Positions 46,519-57,718 of a DNA stretch of 64,000 nt are shown piece by piece; position 1 is the first letter of the stretch, and every line of letters begins with the position of its first letter. The stretch is from Cyrtodaria siliqua (lineage: Eukaryota; Mollusca; Bivalvia; Adapedonta; Hiatellidae): NCBI GenBank assembly GCA_037043455.1, contig JAWPHD010000295.1:1-64000 (forward strand), in the 5' to 3' direction. Below the pieces are notes generated by a model. The model searched no databases. It was given only the letters and a program-made list of their open reading frames with translations, and was not told the DNA's origin. The translations under genes and the position numbers were made by a program.

Positions 46519-48960
46519 AACAAGAGGCCAAAGAGGGCCTGTGGACGCTCTACTGGCTAAAACAGCTCTTATAGATTTAGATAGATATAGCTCTCTTCTC
46601 CTATAGATTTAACAAAGGAAAATACAATATAGCATTTTTCAACAAATCAAGGGCCATAACTCTGTTATTACTAACAAGATCTAGCTGGTTTTCAAAATTG
46701 TCCAAGATTTCATTGATATACCGCGCTTTGCACAACTAGACATCATACTGAGGCTTCCTGCCAAATTTTGTAGAAATCCAACAAGCCATTTAAGAGGAGT
46801 AGCGCCTACAAGAAATTTAAAATAAAAATGTCAAAGGGCCATAACTCCCGTCAAAAATCAGCGAACTGGAACAAAAGCGTGAAATGCACAACTAGACATC
46901 TTACCGATGCTTCCTGCCAAGTTTCGTCGAAAATCAACAAGGCATCAAACAATAATTCAAATCAATCAATAAAAAAAAAAAAAAAATTGAAACAATTTAA
47001 AAAAAAAAAAAAAAAAAAATGAAATTGAAAAAAATAAATAAAAAAAATAAAAAAAATTAAAAAAATAAAAAAATAAAAAGAAATTAAAAAAACTGTTACC
47101 CCCAGGACGCGTCCAAATTTGACACCAGCTCAGGGTCACCATTTGAACAAACTTGGTAGAGGACCATAAGCTGATGCTACATGTAATACATGAGAGCTCT
47201 GTGCCATGTGGTTGCCTATACAAGCCTAAGTAAAACTGTGACCCCCAGGGTGGGGCCAAATGTTACCAATGGGTCACCATTTGAACAAACTTGGTAGAAG
47301 ACCATAAGCTTATAGCAAATGCAAAATATTAAACCTCTGGCTCCTGCAGTTTCAGAGAAGAAGATTTTTTAAGTTTTTCCTATACATGTCTATGTAAAAC
47401 ATGTGACCCCTCGGGCGGGGTCAAATGTGACCCAAGGGTCACAATTTGAACAAAGTTGGTAAAGGACCATAAGCTTATAGCAAGTGCAAAATATTAAACC
47501 TCTGGCTCTTGCAGTTCCAGAGAAGAAGATTTTTTTCAGTTTTTCCCTATACAAGCATTTATGTAAAACTGTGACGCTCGGGCCGGGGCCAGATGTGACC
47601 CCAGGGTCACCATTTGAACAAAATTGGTAAAGGACCATAAGCTTATAGCAACAGCAAAATATTAAACCTCTGGCTCTTGCAGTTTCAGAGATGAAGATTT
47701 TTTCAGTTTTTCCCTATACATGTCTATGTAAAACATGTGACCCTTGGGGCGGGGGCAAATATGACCCCAGGGTCACCATTTGAACAAACTTGGTAAAGGA
47801 CCATAAGCTTATAATAAATGTAAAATATCAAACCTCTGGCTCTTGTATTTCCGAGAAGAAGATTTTTAAAAAAAAATCCTATATAAGTCTATGAAAAACT
47901 GTGACCCTCGGGGCGGGGACAAATTTGACCCTAGGGTCATCATTTGAACAAACTTAGTAGAGGACCTTAAGCTGATGCTACATGTAATAAATGAGAGCTC
48001 TGTGCCATGTGGTTCCAGAGAAGAAGATTTTTTTCAGTTTTCCCTATACAAGCCTATGTAAAACTGTGACCCCCGGGTGGGGCCAAATGTGACCCCTGGG
48101 TCACCATTTGAACAAACTTGTTAGAGGACCACAAGCTTATAGCAAATGCAAAATATTAAACCTCTGGCTCTTGCAGTTTCAGAGAAGAAGATTTTTTAAG
48201 TTTTTCCCTATACATGTCTATGTAAAACATGTGACCCTTGAGGCGGGGCCAAATGTGACCCGAGGGTCACCATTTGAACAAACTTGGTAAAGGACCATAA
48301 GCTTATAGTAAATGCAAAATATCAAACCTCTGGCTGTTGTAGTTTCAGAGAAGAAGATTTTTTTAAAAAAAAATCCTATATAAGTCTATGTAAAACTGTG
48401 ACCCCCGGGGCGGGGACAAATTTGACCCCAGGGTCACCATTTGAACAAACTTAGTAGAGGACCATAGGCTGATGCTACATGTAATACATGAGAGCTCTGT
48501 GCCTTGTGGTTTCAGAGAAGAAGATTTTTTAAAGTTTTTTCCTATATGTCTATATGAAAAACATGCAAAACCTCAATATACAAACTTTGGACCCGCGGGG
48601 CACGGCCATTTTTGACCCCGAGGACTTTATTTGAACAATCTTGATAGTCTAGGCGTTGGCGATCATTTTAAAAGAAAAACTGTTGAAATCTGTCTAGCGG
48701 TTCTGGAGAAGAAGATTTTTTAAGGTTTCGACTATATATGGTAATGGCAGCCATCTTGGATGTAGCGCTGACCTAATTTTAACAAATCTAAAAGGCATAC
48801 ATCTAAGGATCATCCATGTGAAGTTTGGTCAAAATTAGCCAAGCGGTTTCTGAGGAGAAGTCGTTTGAAGAAAAGTTAACGGACGGACGGACGACGGACG
48901 ACGGAAGACGGACAACACACCATCCCATAGGCTCTGCTGGCCCTTGGCCAGTAGAGCTAA
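46519..48960 (+). mobile_element. Family-B element with a different core (B2), copy 1
   Basis: The termini are family B: palindrome AGGCCA-AAGA-GGGCCT, GCTCTACTGGCT at the start; ACGG tract at 48880-48912, hairpin and CTAA at the end. The interior, after an A-rich linker (46970-47093), is a ~230 bp core unrelated to B1: GTGACCC..GGGGCGGGG, GGGTCACCATTTGAACAAAC, GGACCATAAGCTTATAG, AACCTCTGGCTCTTGCAG, AGAGAAGAAGATTTTTT. About six units, the last one distinct (GCACGGCCATTTTTGACCC). Confidence 0.8.
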
Positions 48961-49001
48961 AAATCAAACAAACAATAAAAATAAAATAAAATAATATTTT
49001 A

Positions 49002-51222
49002 AACAAGAGGCCCAAGAGGGCCTGTGGACGCTCTACTGGCTAATATGGCTCTTATAACATCAATGAAGCGAGTGACTGCCATTTATGTTTTATTGGAAGT
49101 TTCGGGCAAAAAACAGCTTTTTGACTAAATCAAGGGCCATAAACTAAAGAATCTGGTAAAGCTTGGTAAAGATCAGATGAAAAATAAAGGCCCTACCGTA
49201 TTAACGAGGCAAAATATAGCATTTTTAACTAAATCAAGAGCCATGACTCCTCTGTTACTGGTCCGACTGGTCCAACATAGAGCTAAAAAAAAATAAAAAA
49301 ATAAAAAAATAAAAAAATAATAAATAAATAAAAATTAAATAATTTAAAAAAAAAAAATTAAAAAATTGAATGAAAAAAAAAAATCAAAAGAAAGCCATAA
49401 AATCTGCTCAAGTTTGACTAAGATCAGATGCAAAATAATACATGAGAGCTCTGTGCAATGTGGTTCCAGAGAAAACATTTTTTTTCAGTTTTTGCCTATA
49501 CAAGCCTAAGTAAAACTGTGACCCCCAGGGTGGGGCCAAATGTGACAAATGGGATACCATTTGAACAAACTTGGTAGAAGACCATAAGCTTATAGCAAAT
49601 GCAAAATATTAAACCTCTGGCTCTTGCAGTTTCAGAGAAGAAGATTTTTTAAGTTTTTCCCTATACATGTCTATGTAAAACATGTGACCCTTGGGGCGGG
49701 GTCAAATGTGACCCGAGGGTCACCATTTGAACAAACTTGGTAAAGGACCATAAGCTTATAGCAAATGCAAAATATTAAACCTCTGGCTCTTGCAGTTCCA
49801 GAGAAGAAGTTTTTTTCAGTTTTTCCCTATACAAGCATTTATGTAAAACTGTGACCCCCGGGGCGGGGCCAGATGTGACCCCAGGGTCACCATTTGAACA
49901 AAATTGGTAAAGGACCATAAGCTTATAGCAAATGCAAAATATTAAATCTCTGGCTCTTGCAGTTTCGGAGAAGATTTTTCCCTATACATGTCTATGTAAA
50001 ACATGTGACCCTTGGGGCGGGGCCAAATGTGACCCCAGGGTCACCATTTGAACAAACTTGGTAAAGGACCATAAGCTTATAATAAATTTAAAATATCAAA
50101 CCTCTGGCTCTTGTAGATTTCGAAAAGAAGATTTTTAAAAAAAAAATCCTATATAAGTCTATGTAAAACTGTGACCCTCGGGGCGGGGACAAATTTGACC
50201 CCAGGGTCACCATTTGAACAAACTTAGTAGAGGACCATAAGCTGATGCTACATATAATACATGAGAGCTCTGTGCCATGTGGTTTCAGAGAAGAAGATTT
50301 TTTTCAGTTTTTCCCTATACAAGCCTATGTAAAACTGTGACCCCCGGGTTGGGGCCAAATGTGACCTCTGGGTCACCATTTGAACAAACTTGGTAGAGGA
50401 CCACAAGCTTATAGCAAATGCAAAATATTAAACCTCTGGCTCTTGCAGTTTCAGAGAAGAAGATTTTTTAAGTTTTTCCCTATACATGTCTATGTAAAAC
50501 ATGTGACCCTTGGGGCGGGGTCAAATGTGACCCTAGGGTCACCATTTGAACAAACTTGGTAAAGGACCATAAGCTTATAGTAAATGCAAAATATCAAACC
50601 TCTGGCTGTTGTAGTTTCCGGGAGAAGATTTTTTAAAAAAAAATCCTATATAAGTCTATGTAAAACTGTGACCTCCGGGGCGGGGACAAATTTGACCAAA
50701 CTTAGTAGAAGACCATAAGCTGATGCTACATGTAATACATGAGAGCTCTGTGCCTTGTGGTTTCAGAGAAGAAGATTTTTTAAAGTTTTTTCCTATATGT
50801 CTATATGAAAAACATGCAAAACCTCAATATACAAACTTTGGACCCCCGGGGCACGGCCATTTTTGACCCCGGGGTCTTTATTTGAACAAACTTGATAGTC
50901 CAGGCGTTGGCTATCATTTTAAAAGAAAAACTGTTGAAATCTGTCCAGCGGTTCTGGAGAAAAAGATTTTTTAAGGTTTCGATTATATATGGTAATGGCC
51001 GCCATCTTGGATGTAGCGCTGACCTAATTTTAACAAATCTAAAAAGCATTCATCTAAGGATCATCCATGTGAAGTTTGGTCATAATTAGCCAAGCGGTTT
51101 CTGAGGAGAAGTCGTTTGAAGAAAAGTTAACGGACGACAGACAGACGACAGACAGACGACAGACGGACGACAGACAACACATTATCCCATAAGCTCTTCT
51201 GGCCGTTGGCCAGTAGAGCTAA
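49002..51222 (+). mobile_element. Family-B element with core B2, copy 2 (near duplicate)
   Basis: The start (49002-49286) is the standard B1 lead ending early in CATAGAGCTAA; an A-rich linker follows, then from about 49440 the same series of B2 units as 47190-48960, in the same order with the same private variants (for example CCTATATGTCTATATGAAAA near 48542 and 50791). 3' microsatellite (GACGACAGACAGAC, 51131-51175), hairpin and CTAA at 51219-51222. Copy 1 and copy 2 look like products of a tandem duplication about 2.26 kb apart. Confidence 0.8.
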
Positions 51223-51296
51223 AAAATAAAAAAAATAAAAATTAAAAAAAAATTGCAAATTAAAAAAAAATTAAAAAAATTAAAAAAAAAAAAAAA

Positions 51297-51924
51297 TCGC
51301 AACGCAGTGAGCAATTGTGCGAAGTTATTTGAAAATCCGTTGATTATTGTCCGAGTTATGAAGTGGAGACGATCGTATAGACAAACAGATTTTGAACTTT
51401 GATCTCTAAGTGTGACCTTGACCTTGGAGCCACGGACCTGGATTTTGTGCGCGACACATCGTTTTGTTGTGATGAGCAATTGTGCGAAGTAATTTGAAAA
51501 TCCATCCATTATTGTCAGAGTTATGAAGCGGACACGAGTGTACAGACGAACGGATTTTGACCTTTGATCTCTAAGTTAGACCTTGACCTTGGAGCCACGG
51601 ACCTGGATTTTGTGCGCGACACGTCGCCTTGTTGTCGTGAGCAATTGTGCGAAGTTATTTGAAAATCCATCCATTATTGTCAGAGTTATGAAGCGGACAC
51701 GAGTGTATAGTCGAACGGATTTTGACCTTTGACCTCTAAGTGTGACCTTGACTTTGGAGCCACGGACCTGGTTTTTGTGCGCGACACGTCGTCTTGTTGT
51801 GATGAGCAATTGTGCGAAGTTATTTGAAAATCCGTCCATTATTGTCAGAGTTATGAAGCGGACACGAGTGTACACGCGAACGGACAGACAGTGCGATAAC
51901 TATATGCCACCCTTCGGGGGCATA
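51297..51924 (+). mobile_element. Family-D array, three cores, 3' end present
   Basis: Three ~160 bp units share GTGACCTTGACCTTGGAGCC, CACGGACCTGGATTTTGTGC, GAGCAATTGTGCGAAGTTAT and AGTTATGAAGCGGACACGAG, ending with GAACGGACAGACAG and TATGCCACCCTTCGGGGGCATA. The 5' palindrome is missing. Minus frames here are repeat artefacts. Confidence 0.75.
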
Positions 51925-52155
51925 AAAAACTGATAGGGGATGTTGTTGAACCAAGAGCAATTATGTATAACGTTTCAAGACTGTAGATCAAATTGTTCGT
52001 GGATAACAGCTAGGAAGGAATTTGACATGATCAGGTCACAGTGACCTTGACATCTGACCTACTGCTTAAAATCAATAGAGGTTGTTGTTTTAACGTGGGT
52101 ACACTTTCTGTAAAGTTTCAAAATTGTAGGTCTAATAGTTACAAGTTATAGACAA
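51925..52155 (+). repeat. Family-C-like core units
   Basis: Two diverged units with GTTTCAAGACTGTAG / GTTTCAAAATTGTAGGTC and GTGACCTTGACATCTGACCT. The retroposon copy 2 begins inside the second. Confidence 0.55.
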
Positions 52156-52930
52156 ATTGTTGGTATCCCTATGGGTACGAACTGTGCACCACTTGTCGCG
52201 GATTTGTTTTTATTTTGCTATGAAAGAGATTTCATGTTGTCTTTCACCAGATACCCAGGCAGATGTTATTGAAGCCTTTAATGACACCTCTCGGTATCTG
52301 GATGACATATTGAACATTGACAACCCTTAATTTCCAACTATGGTTAATAATATTTATCCTAAAGAACTTCAGCTTAACAAAGCTAATACATCTGATAACG
52401 TTTCTTTTCTTGATTTAGATCTCTCTATTGAAAATGGTGAAATAATTAGCAAAATCTATGACAAGAGAGATGATTTTAATTTTGACATTGTTAATTATCC
52501 CCACTTGGATGGGGATATTCCCCGAGCAACTTCCTATGGGGTGTATGTGTCTCAACTTATTCGTTTTTCAAGAGCTTGTACTTTAAATATGCGTAATCTT
52601 TGTATAACTAAAAAGCTACTCAATCAGGGGTACCATTACCATAAACTTCGTAAAACCTTTGCAAAATTTTATTATCATAACCCTGATCTTCTTTCCAAAT
52701 ATGAAAGTAATTTAAGGACTCTTCTGCGACAAGGACTATCACAACCTGACTTCTATGGTGATGTGATTTATAAACTTCGTAAGATTCTTGGTCATGATCA
52801 CTTTCATACTATCTTTGTTAAACTTGTTAAAAAGTTTATCAAAAGAGGTTATGACCCTATCATTTTGCAAACGTACTGCATGCTTGGTGGTGGACCCTTT
52901 TACAGTTCGCCACTATGCTTTCCTCTTTAA
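52156..52930 (+). pseudogene. RT retroposon ORF, palm to C-terminus, copy 2
   Basis: Reads GIPMGTNCAPLVADLFLFCY (near 52165), then in a shifted frame IEAFNDTSRYLDDILNIDN with the YLDD active-site box, a stop at 52328-52330, and an open frame from 52340 with [20 protein letters not shown] and [21 protein letters not shown] 12-bp deletion removes four residues near 52582, and a one-base insertion near 52869 shifts the last codons to the early stop at 52930. The RT belongs to the GTNCAPL/YLDD type, which resembles Penelope-like RT in general searches, but no GIY-YIG domain is present here; I leave the class open. Confidence 0.75.
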
Positions 52931-53474
52931 TTGTACGATGACCGGACAGGCTGTGGTCCCTATGATGACGTCTATCTAAAGCCAATTGGGACGGTGGCGT
53001 TTGATGTTTGTCTATGATCTTTCTTGTCGTGCCCTCAATGGTTTATTCTCTTGTTGCTCTGGCTTCTGCCAAGTCATTGAGTACCTTCAATGTGGCTTTC
53101 TAGGCTATTGTTTTTTTTTATATTATATTTACACGAGCATATTTGTGTTTTACTTATGCAGCCTTGTTGGTTAGAGATTAGATCATGGCGGGGATTTCTT
53201 TATTTACACTCCTGTTTTAATGGGATGACAGTTGGGTAAGTGTGAGGTGTGGTGCACCCTAGAACCGGTTTAAACCCCCAGTGGCCTTTGTTGCCACTGA
53301 CCGTTCCAAGGCGGTAGCCCTATTGTCAACCCTTTTGTGTTTGTGATGTCGTTTGCATTTTTTATTACTTTTGTCTTCTCGTTTGTCTGTTTGCGTGTTT
53401 GTTTTTGTGTTTTGTGGTTGACTGTCGTCCTTGAATGCTGCTTTCCCTGTCCGATATTTTCATCTTTCTTTACA
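52156..53474 (+). mobile_element. 5'-truncated RT retroposon, copy 2
   Basis: Longer at the 5' side than copy 1 and includes the RT palm motifs; the 3' tail (52975-53474) is nearly identical to that of copy 1, so both are fairly recent. Inserted in AGGTCA-rich family-C repeats. Confidence 0.8.
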
Positions 53475-54075
53475 GTGAGGAAATTGTCTTAGGATTCAGT
53501 CATTATACTCCTGGAGTTATCACGTGGCATATGTCCTCGTGACCTTGACCTTTGACCTAGTGACCCCAAAAGCAACAGGGTTTCTTCTCTGACCGAAGGC
53601 AATGTATCTATGAAGTTGCATGAGTGTGAGTGTTGTGGTTTTACAGTTATTTGGCGGATTGTGTATTTCCATATAAGGTCATGGTGACCTTGACATTTGG
53701 CCTTCTGACCTAAAAGAAAATAAGTTTTTTTTTCTTACCAACGTCAATGCACATATAAAGTTTCATCAGTTTTTATGTTATCGCACAGAATGCATATTAC
53801 CACATAAGGCCTTGACCATTGACCCGCTAACTCCAATGAAATACAATACTTTCTTTCACCAAGGGCAATGTACCTTCATGAGTGTAGGTGTTATGGTTTT
53901 GAAGTTATCGCACGAAATGCCTATTTCCATATAATGCCACGGTGACATTGACCTTTGACCAAATGACCCAAAAATCAATAGGGTTCCTCCTCTCACAAAA
54001 ATCAATATAGCTGTGAAATTTATTGAGTGTGGACGTTATAGTATCGAAGTTATCGCACGAAATGCCTATTTCCAT

Positions 54076-54491
54076 TTATCATGCAGATGTGCACTTTTCT
54101 GCCCAATAAAGGGGTGACCTATTAAATTTTGCTTTATTAGCCACTGACCAATAGAGCAAATCAATGCGGAATCTCTGGGCGAGTATTGTCCGTAACGTTA
54201 TCTGACGTCATGCACGTAACGTTGCCTGACGTCATAAAACAAACAAAAAACAACATGGCGGCGTCCTCAATAAGCGTAACATTCGGAGAAATAGGTAATA
54301 ATAGTAATTCATACAGAAAATGTGGATAATCTACATGATAAATAGAATATTATGTCAGTGCCTTTTACTATCAAGTTTATTAGGCTCGGCACGAAAACGA
54401 AGAATGGCTCGGCAGAGCCTCAACATTCTTCGTTTTCTAAGCCTCGCCTAATAAACTTGATAGTAAAAGGCACTGACATAATATTCTCTAT
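54076..54491. mobile_element. 416-bp insertion ending in a long hairpin, with promoter-like DNA
   Basis: A family-C unit is split cleanly: TCCAT|...|ATAATGCCAC, as shown by the uninterrupted unit at 53930-53945. The insert holds CCAAT, two CRE octamers TGACGTCA (54203-54210, 54227-54234), then ACAACATGGCGGCG (ATG at 54255) with a 13-codon frame to a GTAATA donor-like site (54295). It ends in a hairpin with perfect 42-bp arms (54344-54385, 54446-54487) and an imperfect inner stem. It looks like a transposable foldback unit carrying a promoter plus first exon; the gene of origin is not recognised. Confidence 0.6.
54344..54487. repeat. Hairpin with perfect 42-bp arms
   Basis: 54344-54385 and 54446-54487 are exact reverse complements (AGAATATTATGTCAGTGCCT at the tip). 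The stem continues imperfectly through CGAAAACGAAGAATG / CATTCTTCGTTTTC to a loop near 54415. Confidence 0.95.
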
Positions 54492-55956
54492 ATAATGCCA
54501 CGGTGACATTGACCTTTGACCAAATGACCCAAAAATCAATAGGGTTCCTCCTCTCACAAAAATCAATATAGCTGTGAAATTTATTGAGTGTGGATGTTAT
54601 AGTTTCGAAGTTATCGCGAGGAATGCCTATTTACATATAAGGTTATGGCCACCTTGACCTTTGTCCCACTGAACCATAAGCAATAGGGTTCCTCCTCTCA
54701 CCAAAAGCAATGTACCTTTTTTTATGAATGTAGGTGTCACGGTTTTAAATTTATTATGCGGAATTAATATTTCCATATAAAGTCAGTGACCTTGACTTTT
54801 GACCCCAAAACACTCCTGACCCCAAACACATTAAGGTTTCTCCACTCGCCTTGGGCAATGTATGTATGAAGTTTTAAAAGTGTAGGTGTTTCAATTTTGA
54901 AGTTATCATGAGGAATGCATTTTTCTATATACGGTGACACCTTGACCTTGACTTACTGACCCTAAAAGCAACAGGATTCCCCCTCTCACCTAGGGTAATG
55001 TACCTCTGAAGTTTTACGAGTGCAGGTGTTACGGTTTTAAAGTTATTGTGTGGAAGGCATATTTCCATATACGGTCACTGTGACCTTGACCTTTGACCTA
55101 TTGACCCAAAAACAACAGGAATTGTCCTCTCACCTAGGGCAATAGACCTATGAAGTTTCATGAGTATAGGTGTAAAGGTTTCTAAGTTTTCCATATTAAA
55201 TGCGTATTTCCATATAAAATCGTTGTAACCTTGATCTTTGACCTACTGACCCCAAACACATTAAGGTTTCTCCACTCACCATGTGCAATGTATGTTTGAA
55301 GTTTTAAAAGTGTAGGTGTTTCAATTTTAAAGTTATCATGAGAATGCACTATATAAGGTGACAGTGACCTTGACCTTTGACATACTGACCCCCAAAACAA
55401 CAGGGTTCCTCCACACACCTAGGGCAATGTACCTATGAAGTTTTATGAGTGTAGGTGTTATGGTTTTGAAGTTTTCGTTCGGAATGCATATTTTGATATA
55501 AGGTTACTGCGACCTTGACCTTTGACCTAATGGCACCAAATGTGTAGGGTTCCTTGTCTCACCTTGGGTAATGTACCTCTTTAAGTTATGCGGGTAGGTG
55601 TTACGGTTTTGAAGTTATGGTGTGGAAGGCACATTTCCATATAAGGTCACTGACCTTGACCTTAATCCTACTGGTCCCAAAAGCAATAGCACTCCTCCTC
55701 TCACCTAGGACAATGTACCTATGAAGTTTATGAGTGTAGGCATTATGGTTTTGAAGTTATTATGCAGAATTCATATTTCCATATAATGTGATTGTGACCT
55801 TTACCTTTGACCTTCTGACCCCAAAAGCAATAGCGGTTTTGAAGTTATTGTGTGGAAGGCACATTTCCATATAAGGACACTGACCTTGACCTTGACCTTA
55901 ATCCTACTGGCCCCAAAAGCAATAGCGCTCCTTCTCTCACCTAGGACAATGTACTG

Positions 55957-56218
55957 GATGAATTGGATTTTATAGTCGCACCAACAGCTAAGGTCATATG
56001 GCGACTTTCCAGCTTCCATTGGTGGAGGAAGACCCCAGGTGCCCCTCCGGGCATTTTTCGTGCACGGGCGGGCACCTGGGTAGAACCACCAACGTTCCGC
56101 AAGCCAGCTGGATAGCTTCCTCACATAAAGATTCCTAGGCCCCTGAGGGATCGAACCTACAGTGGTGAGGGGCAAGTGATTTCAAGTCAGAGATGTTAAC
56201 TACTCGGCCACGGACGCC
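55957..56218 (-). mobile_element. tRNA-derived V-SINE, RUDI-like
   Basis: On the minus strand it starts GGCGTCCGTGGCCGAGTAG (box A near 56212-56202) and has box B GGTTCGATCCC (56157-56147). The body follows with GAAGCTATCCAGCTGGC, GGTGGTTCTACCCAGGTGCC, GGGGCACCTGGGGTCTTCC and the conserved 3' domain GCTGGAAAGTCGCCATATGA, GGTGCGACTATAAAATCCAA. This layout is that of the V-SINE superfamily member widespread in molluscs (RUDI). Inserted in a family-C unit. Confidence 0.85.
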
Positions 56219-56690
56219 TAGTGACCCCAAAAGCAATAGCGTTCGCCTCTTAATTATGGCAATATACCTATGAAGTTTTATGAGTGTAAATGTTATGGTT
56301 TTGAAGTTATTGTGCAGAATAATGAGATTGCATATTTCCATATAAGGCCACCATGACCTTTGACCTACTGGGCCCAAAAACAATAGGGTTCCTCCTCTCA
56401 CATAGGGCAATGTAGCTATGAAGTTTCATGAGTGTAGGTGTTATAGTTTTGAAGTTATTGTACAGAATGGATATTTCCATATAAGCTCACTGTGACCTTG
56501 ACCTTTGACCTTCTGGCCCCAAAAACAACACGCTGCCTCCTCTCACCTAGGGAAATGTACCTTTGAAGTTTCATGTGGGTGGGTCTCATACTTTTGGAGT
56601 TATCGTGCGTAATGCAAAAGTGAACGGACGGACAGACGGACAAACCCATACCATAATACTTCCTGTTTTTCAAACGGGCGCATAGAAATA

Positions 56691-57015
56691 CTAACTCCAA
56701 AAGCAATAGGGTTTCTCCTCTCACCATGGGCAATGTGCCTACAAAGTTTCATGAGAGTAGGTATAATACTCCTGGAGTTATAACTTAAGTTATAAATATG
56801 TACTGGTGACCTTGACCACAAAAGAAATTGGGTTCTTCCTCTGACCAAGGGCAATACACCTATCCATTTTTCATAAGTGTGAGTGTTACGGTTTCGAAGT
56901 TATTTAGCAGAATGTATATTTCCATATTAGGTCATGATGATCTTGGCCTACTGACCCCAAAGACAATTAGATTCTTTCTCTCACCAATGTACCATGAAGT
57001 TCCATGAGTGAGGTT
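56691..57015 (+). repeat. Further worn family-C units
   Basis: AAAAGCAATAGGGTTTCTCC, TTTCATGAGAGTAGGT and GTGACCTTGACC continue after the ACGG tract, so either a second array or a recombined one. Confidence 0.6.
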
Positions 57016-57426
57016 CAGGGTTCATACAGAACTTTGGGGGCAAAATTCAAGGACTTTGACAAAATATTAACTTGCCTCGGTAGCGCAGTTGCTAAAAGGT
57101 CTATAGGAAGGTAACATGATGCATCATCATTTTTTATTAGATTTATATGAGTTACTTAGTCCACAGAAGTTCAGATTTAATAACATCGTTCTTTGATACA
57201 AATGCAGACATTTTGTTGTTATTTGTGGGAGAAGCTTCCAATAAAGGAATTGTGGGTATATGGGGTGGGGGTAAAGTTAAACCCTCTGCAATCGATGGTT
57301 GCTCATTCATTTGTTCACTCTTTGTAAGATTCAACTCACTTTTTGTAAGATTCGACGGTGGCCAAGTCATTCCAAAGTAATCTAAATTAAACATTGGTGA
57401 CTGTGTTGATTTGTTTGTTCGGTGTC
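57016..57426. mobile_element. hAT-like 5' end and transposase N-terminal fragment
   Basis: CAGGGTTCATACAGAACTTT followed by AATTCAAGGACTTTGACA resembles hAT termini. On the minus strand a frame (57394-57155) reads MFNLDYFGMTWPPSNLTKSE and ends FVSKNDVIKSELLWTK, similar to the N-terminal part of KIAA1586-type hAT transposases (K-N-D-V-x-x-x-E-x-L-W). No other end or catalytic domain found. A tRNA-like GCCTCGGTAGCGCAGTTG lies at 57074. Confidence 0.35.
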
Positions 57427-57718
57427 AGTGGTTTATAGCCGTTATTGGGTTATATTCCCAATGCCAAATCATATCTTTTTTCCCAATTTTTAGACAAAAA
57501 TTCCCAACTGAATGAATCAAATAAAAATTAAAACAAGAAATCCGTGGATTCACATGTCTCGCCTAATTGGGGCTGGATTTAAAAATAAAAACGTCAATAG
57601 TGCTTAAATGAAAGTTTGTAACAATGTTAGTAACTAAAAACAACAGAGTTTGCTGTTTGCTTTTGCTGAGATGACATCTAAGTGCATTGGTTTAAAAACA
57701 AAATGCCATTCTATTAAA

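Larger units (their letters stand above)
53475..56690 (+). repeat. Family-C array rich in AGGTCA half-sites
   Basis: About fifteen ~150-190 bp units: GTTTCATGAGTGTAGGTGTT, ATGGTTTTGAAGTTAT, CATATTTCCATATAAGGTCA, CTGTGACCTTGACCTTTGAC, CCCCAAAAGCAATAGGGTTC, CTCACCTAGGGCAATGTACC. It ends in GAACGGACGGACAGACGGAC (56623-56642) followed by CATACCATAATACTTCCTG and GGGCGCAT, a possible 3' end. Two insertions: a hairpin unit (54076-54491) and a V-SINE (55957-56218). Confidence 0.8.

Noticed and set aside
50801..51875. Minus frames with repeated DGFSNNFAQLL-type segments
   Set aside because: Antisense of family-D and B2 core units, not proteins.
57074..57100. Possible tRNA gene (GCCTCGGTAGCGCAGTTG)
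   Set aside because: Only the first arm and box A are present; no anticodon arm or box B follows, so at most a SINE or tRNA fragment.
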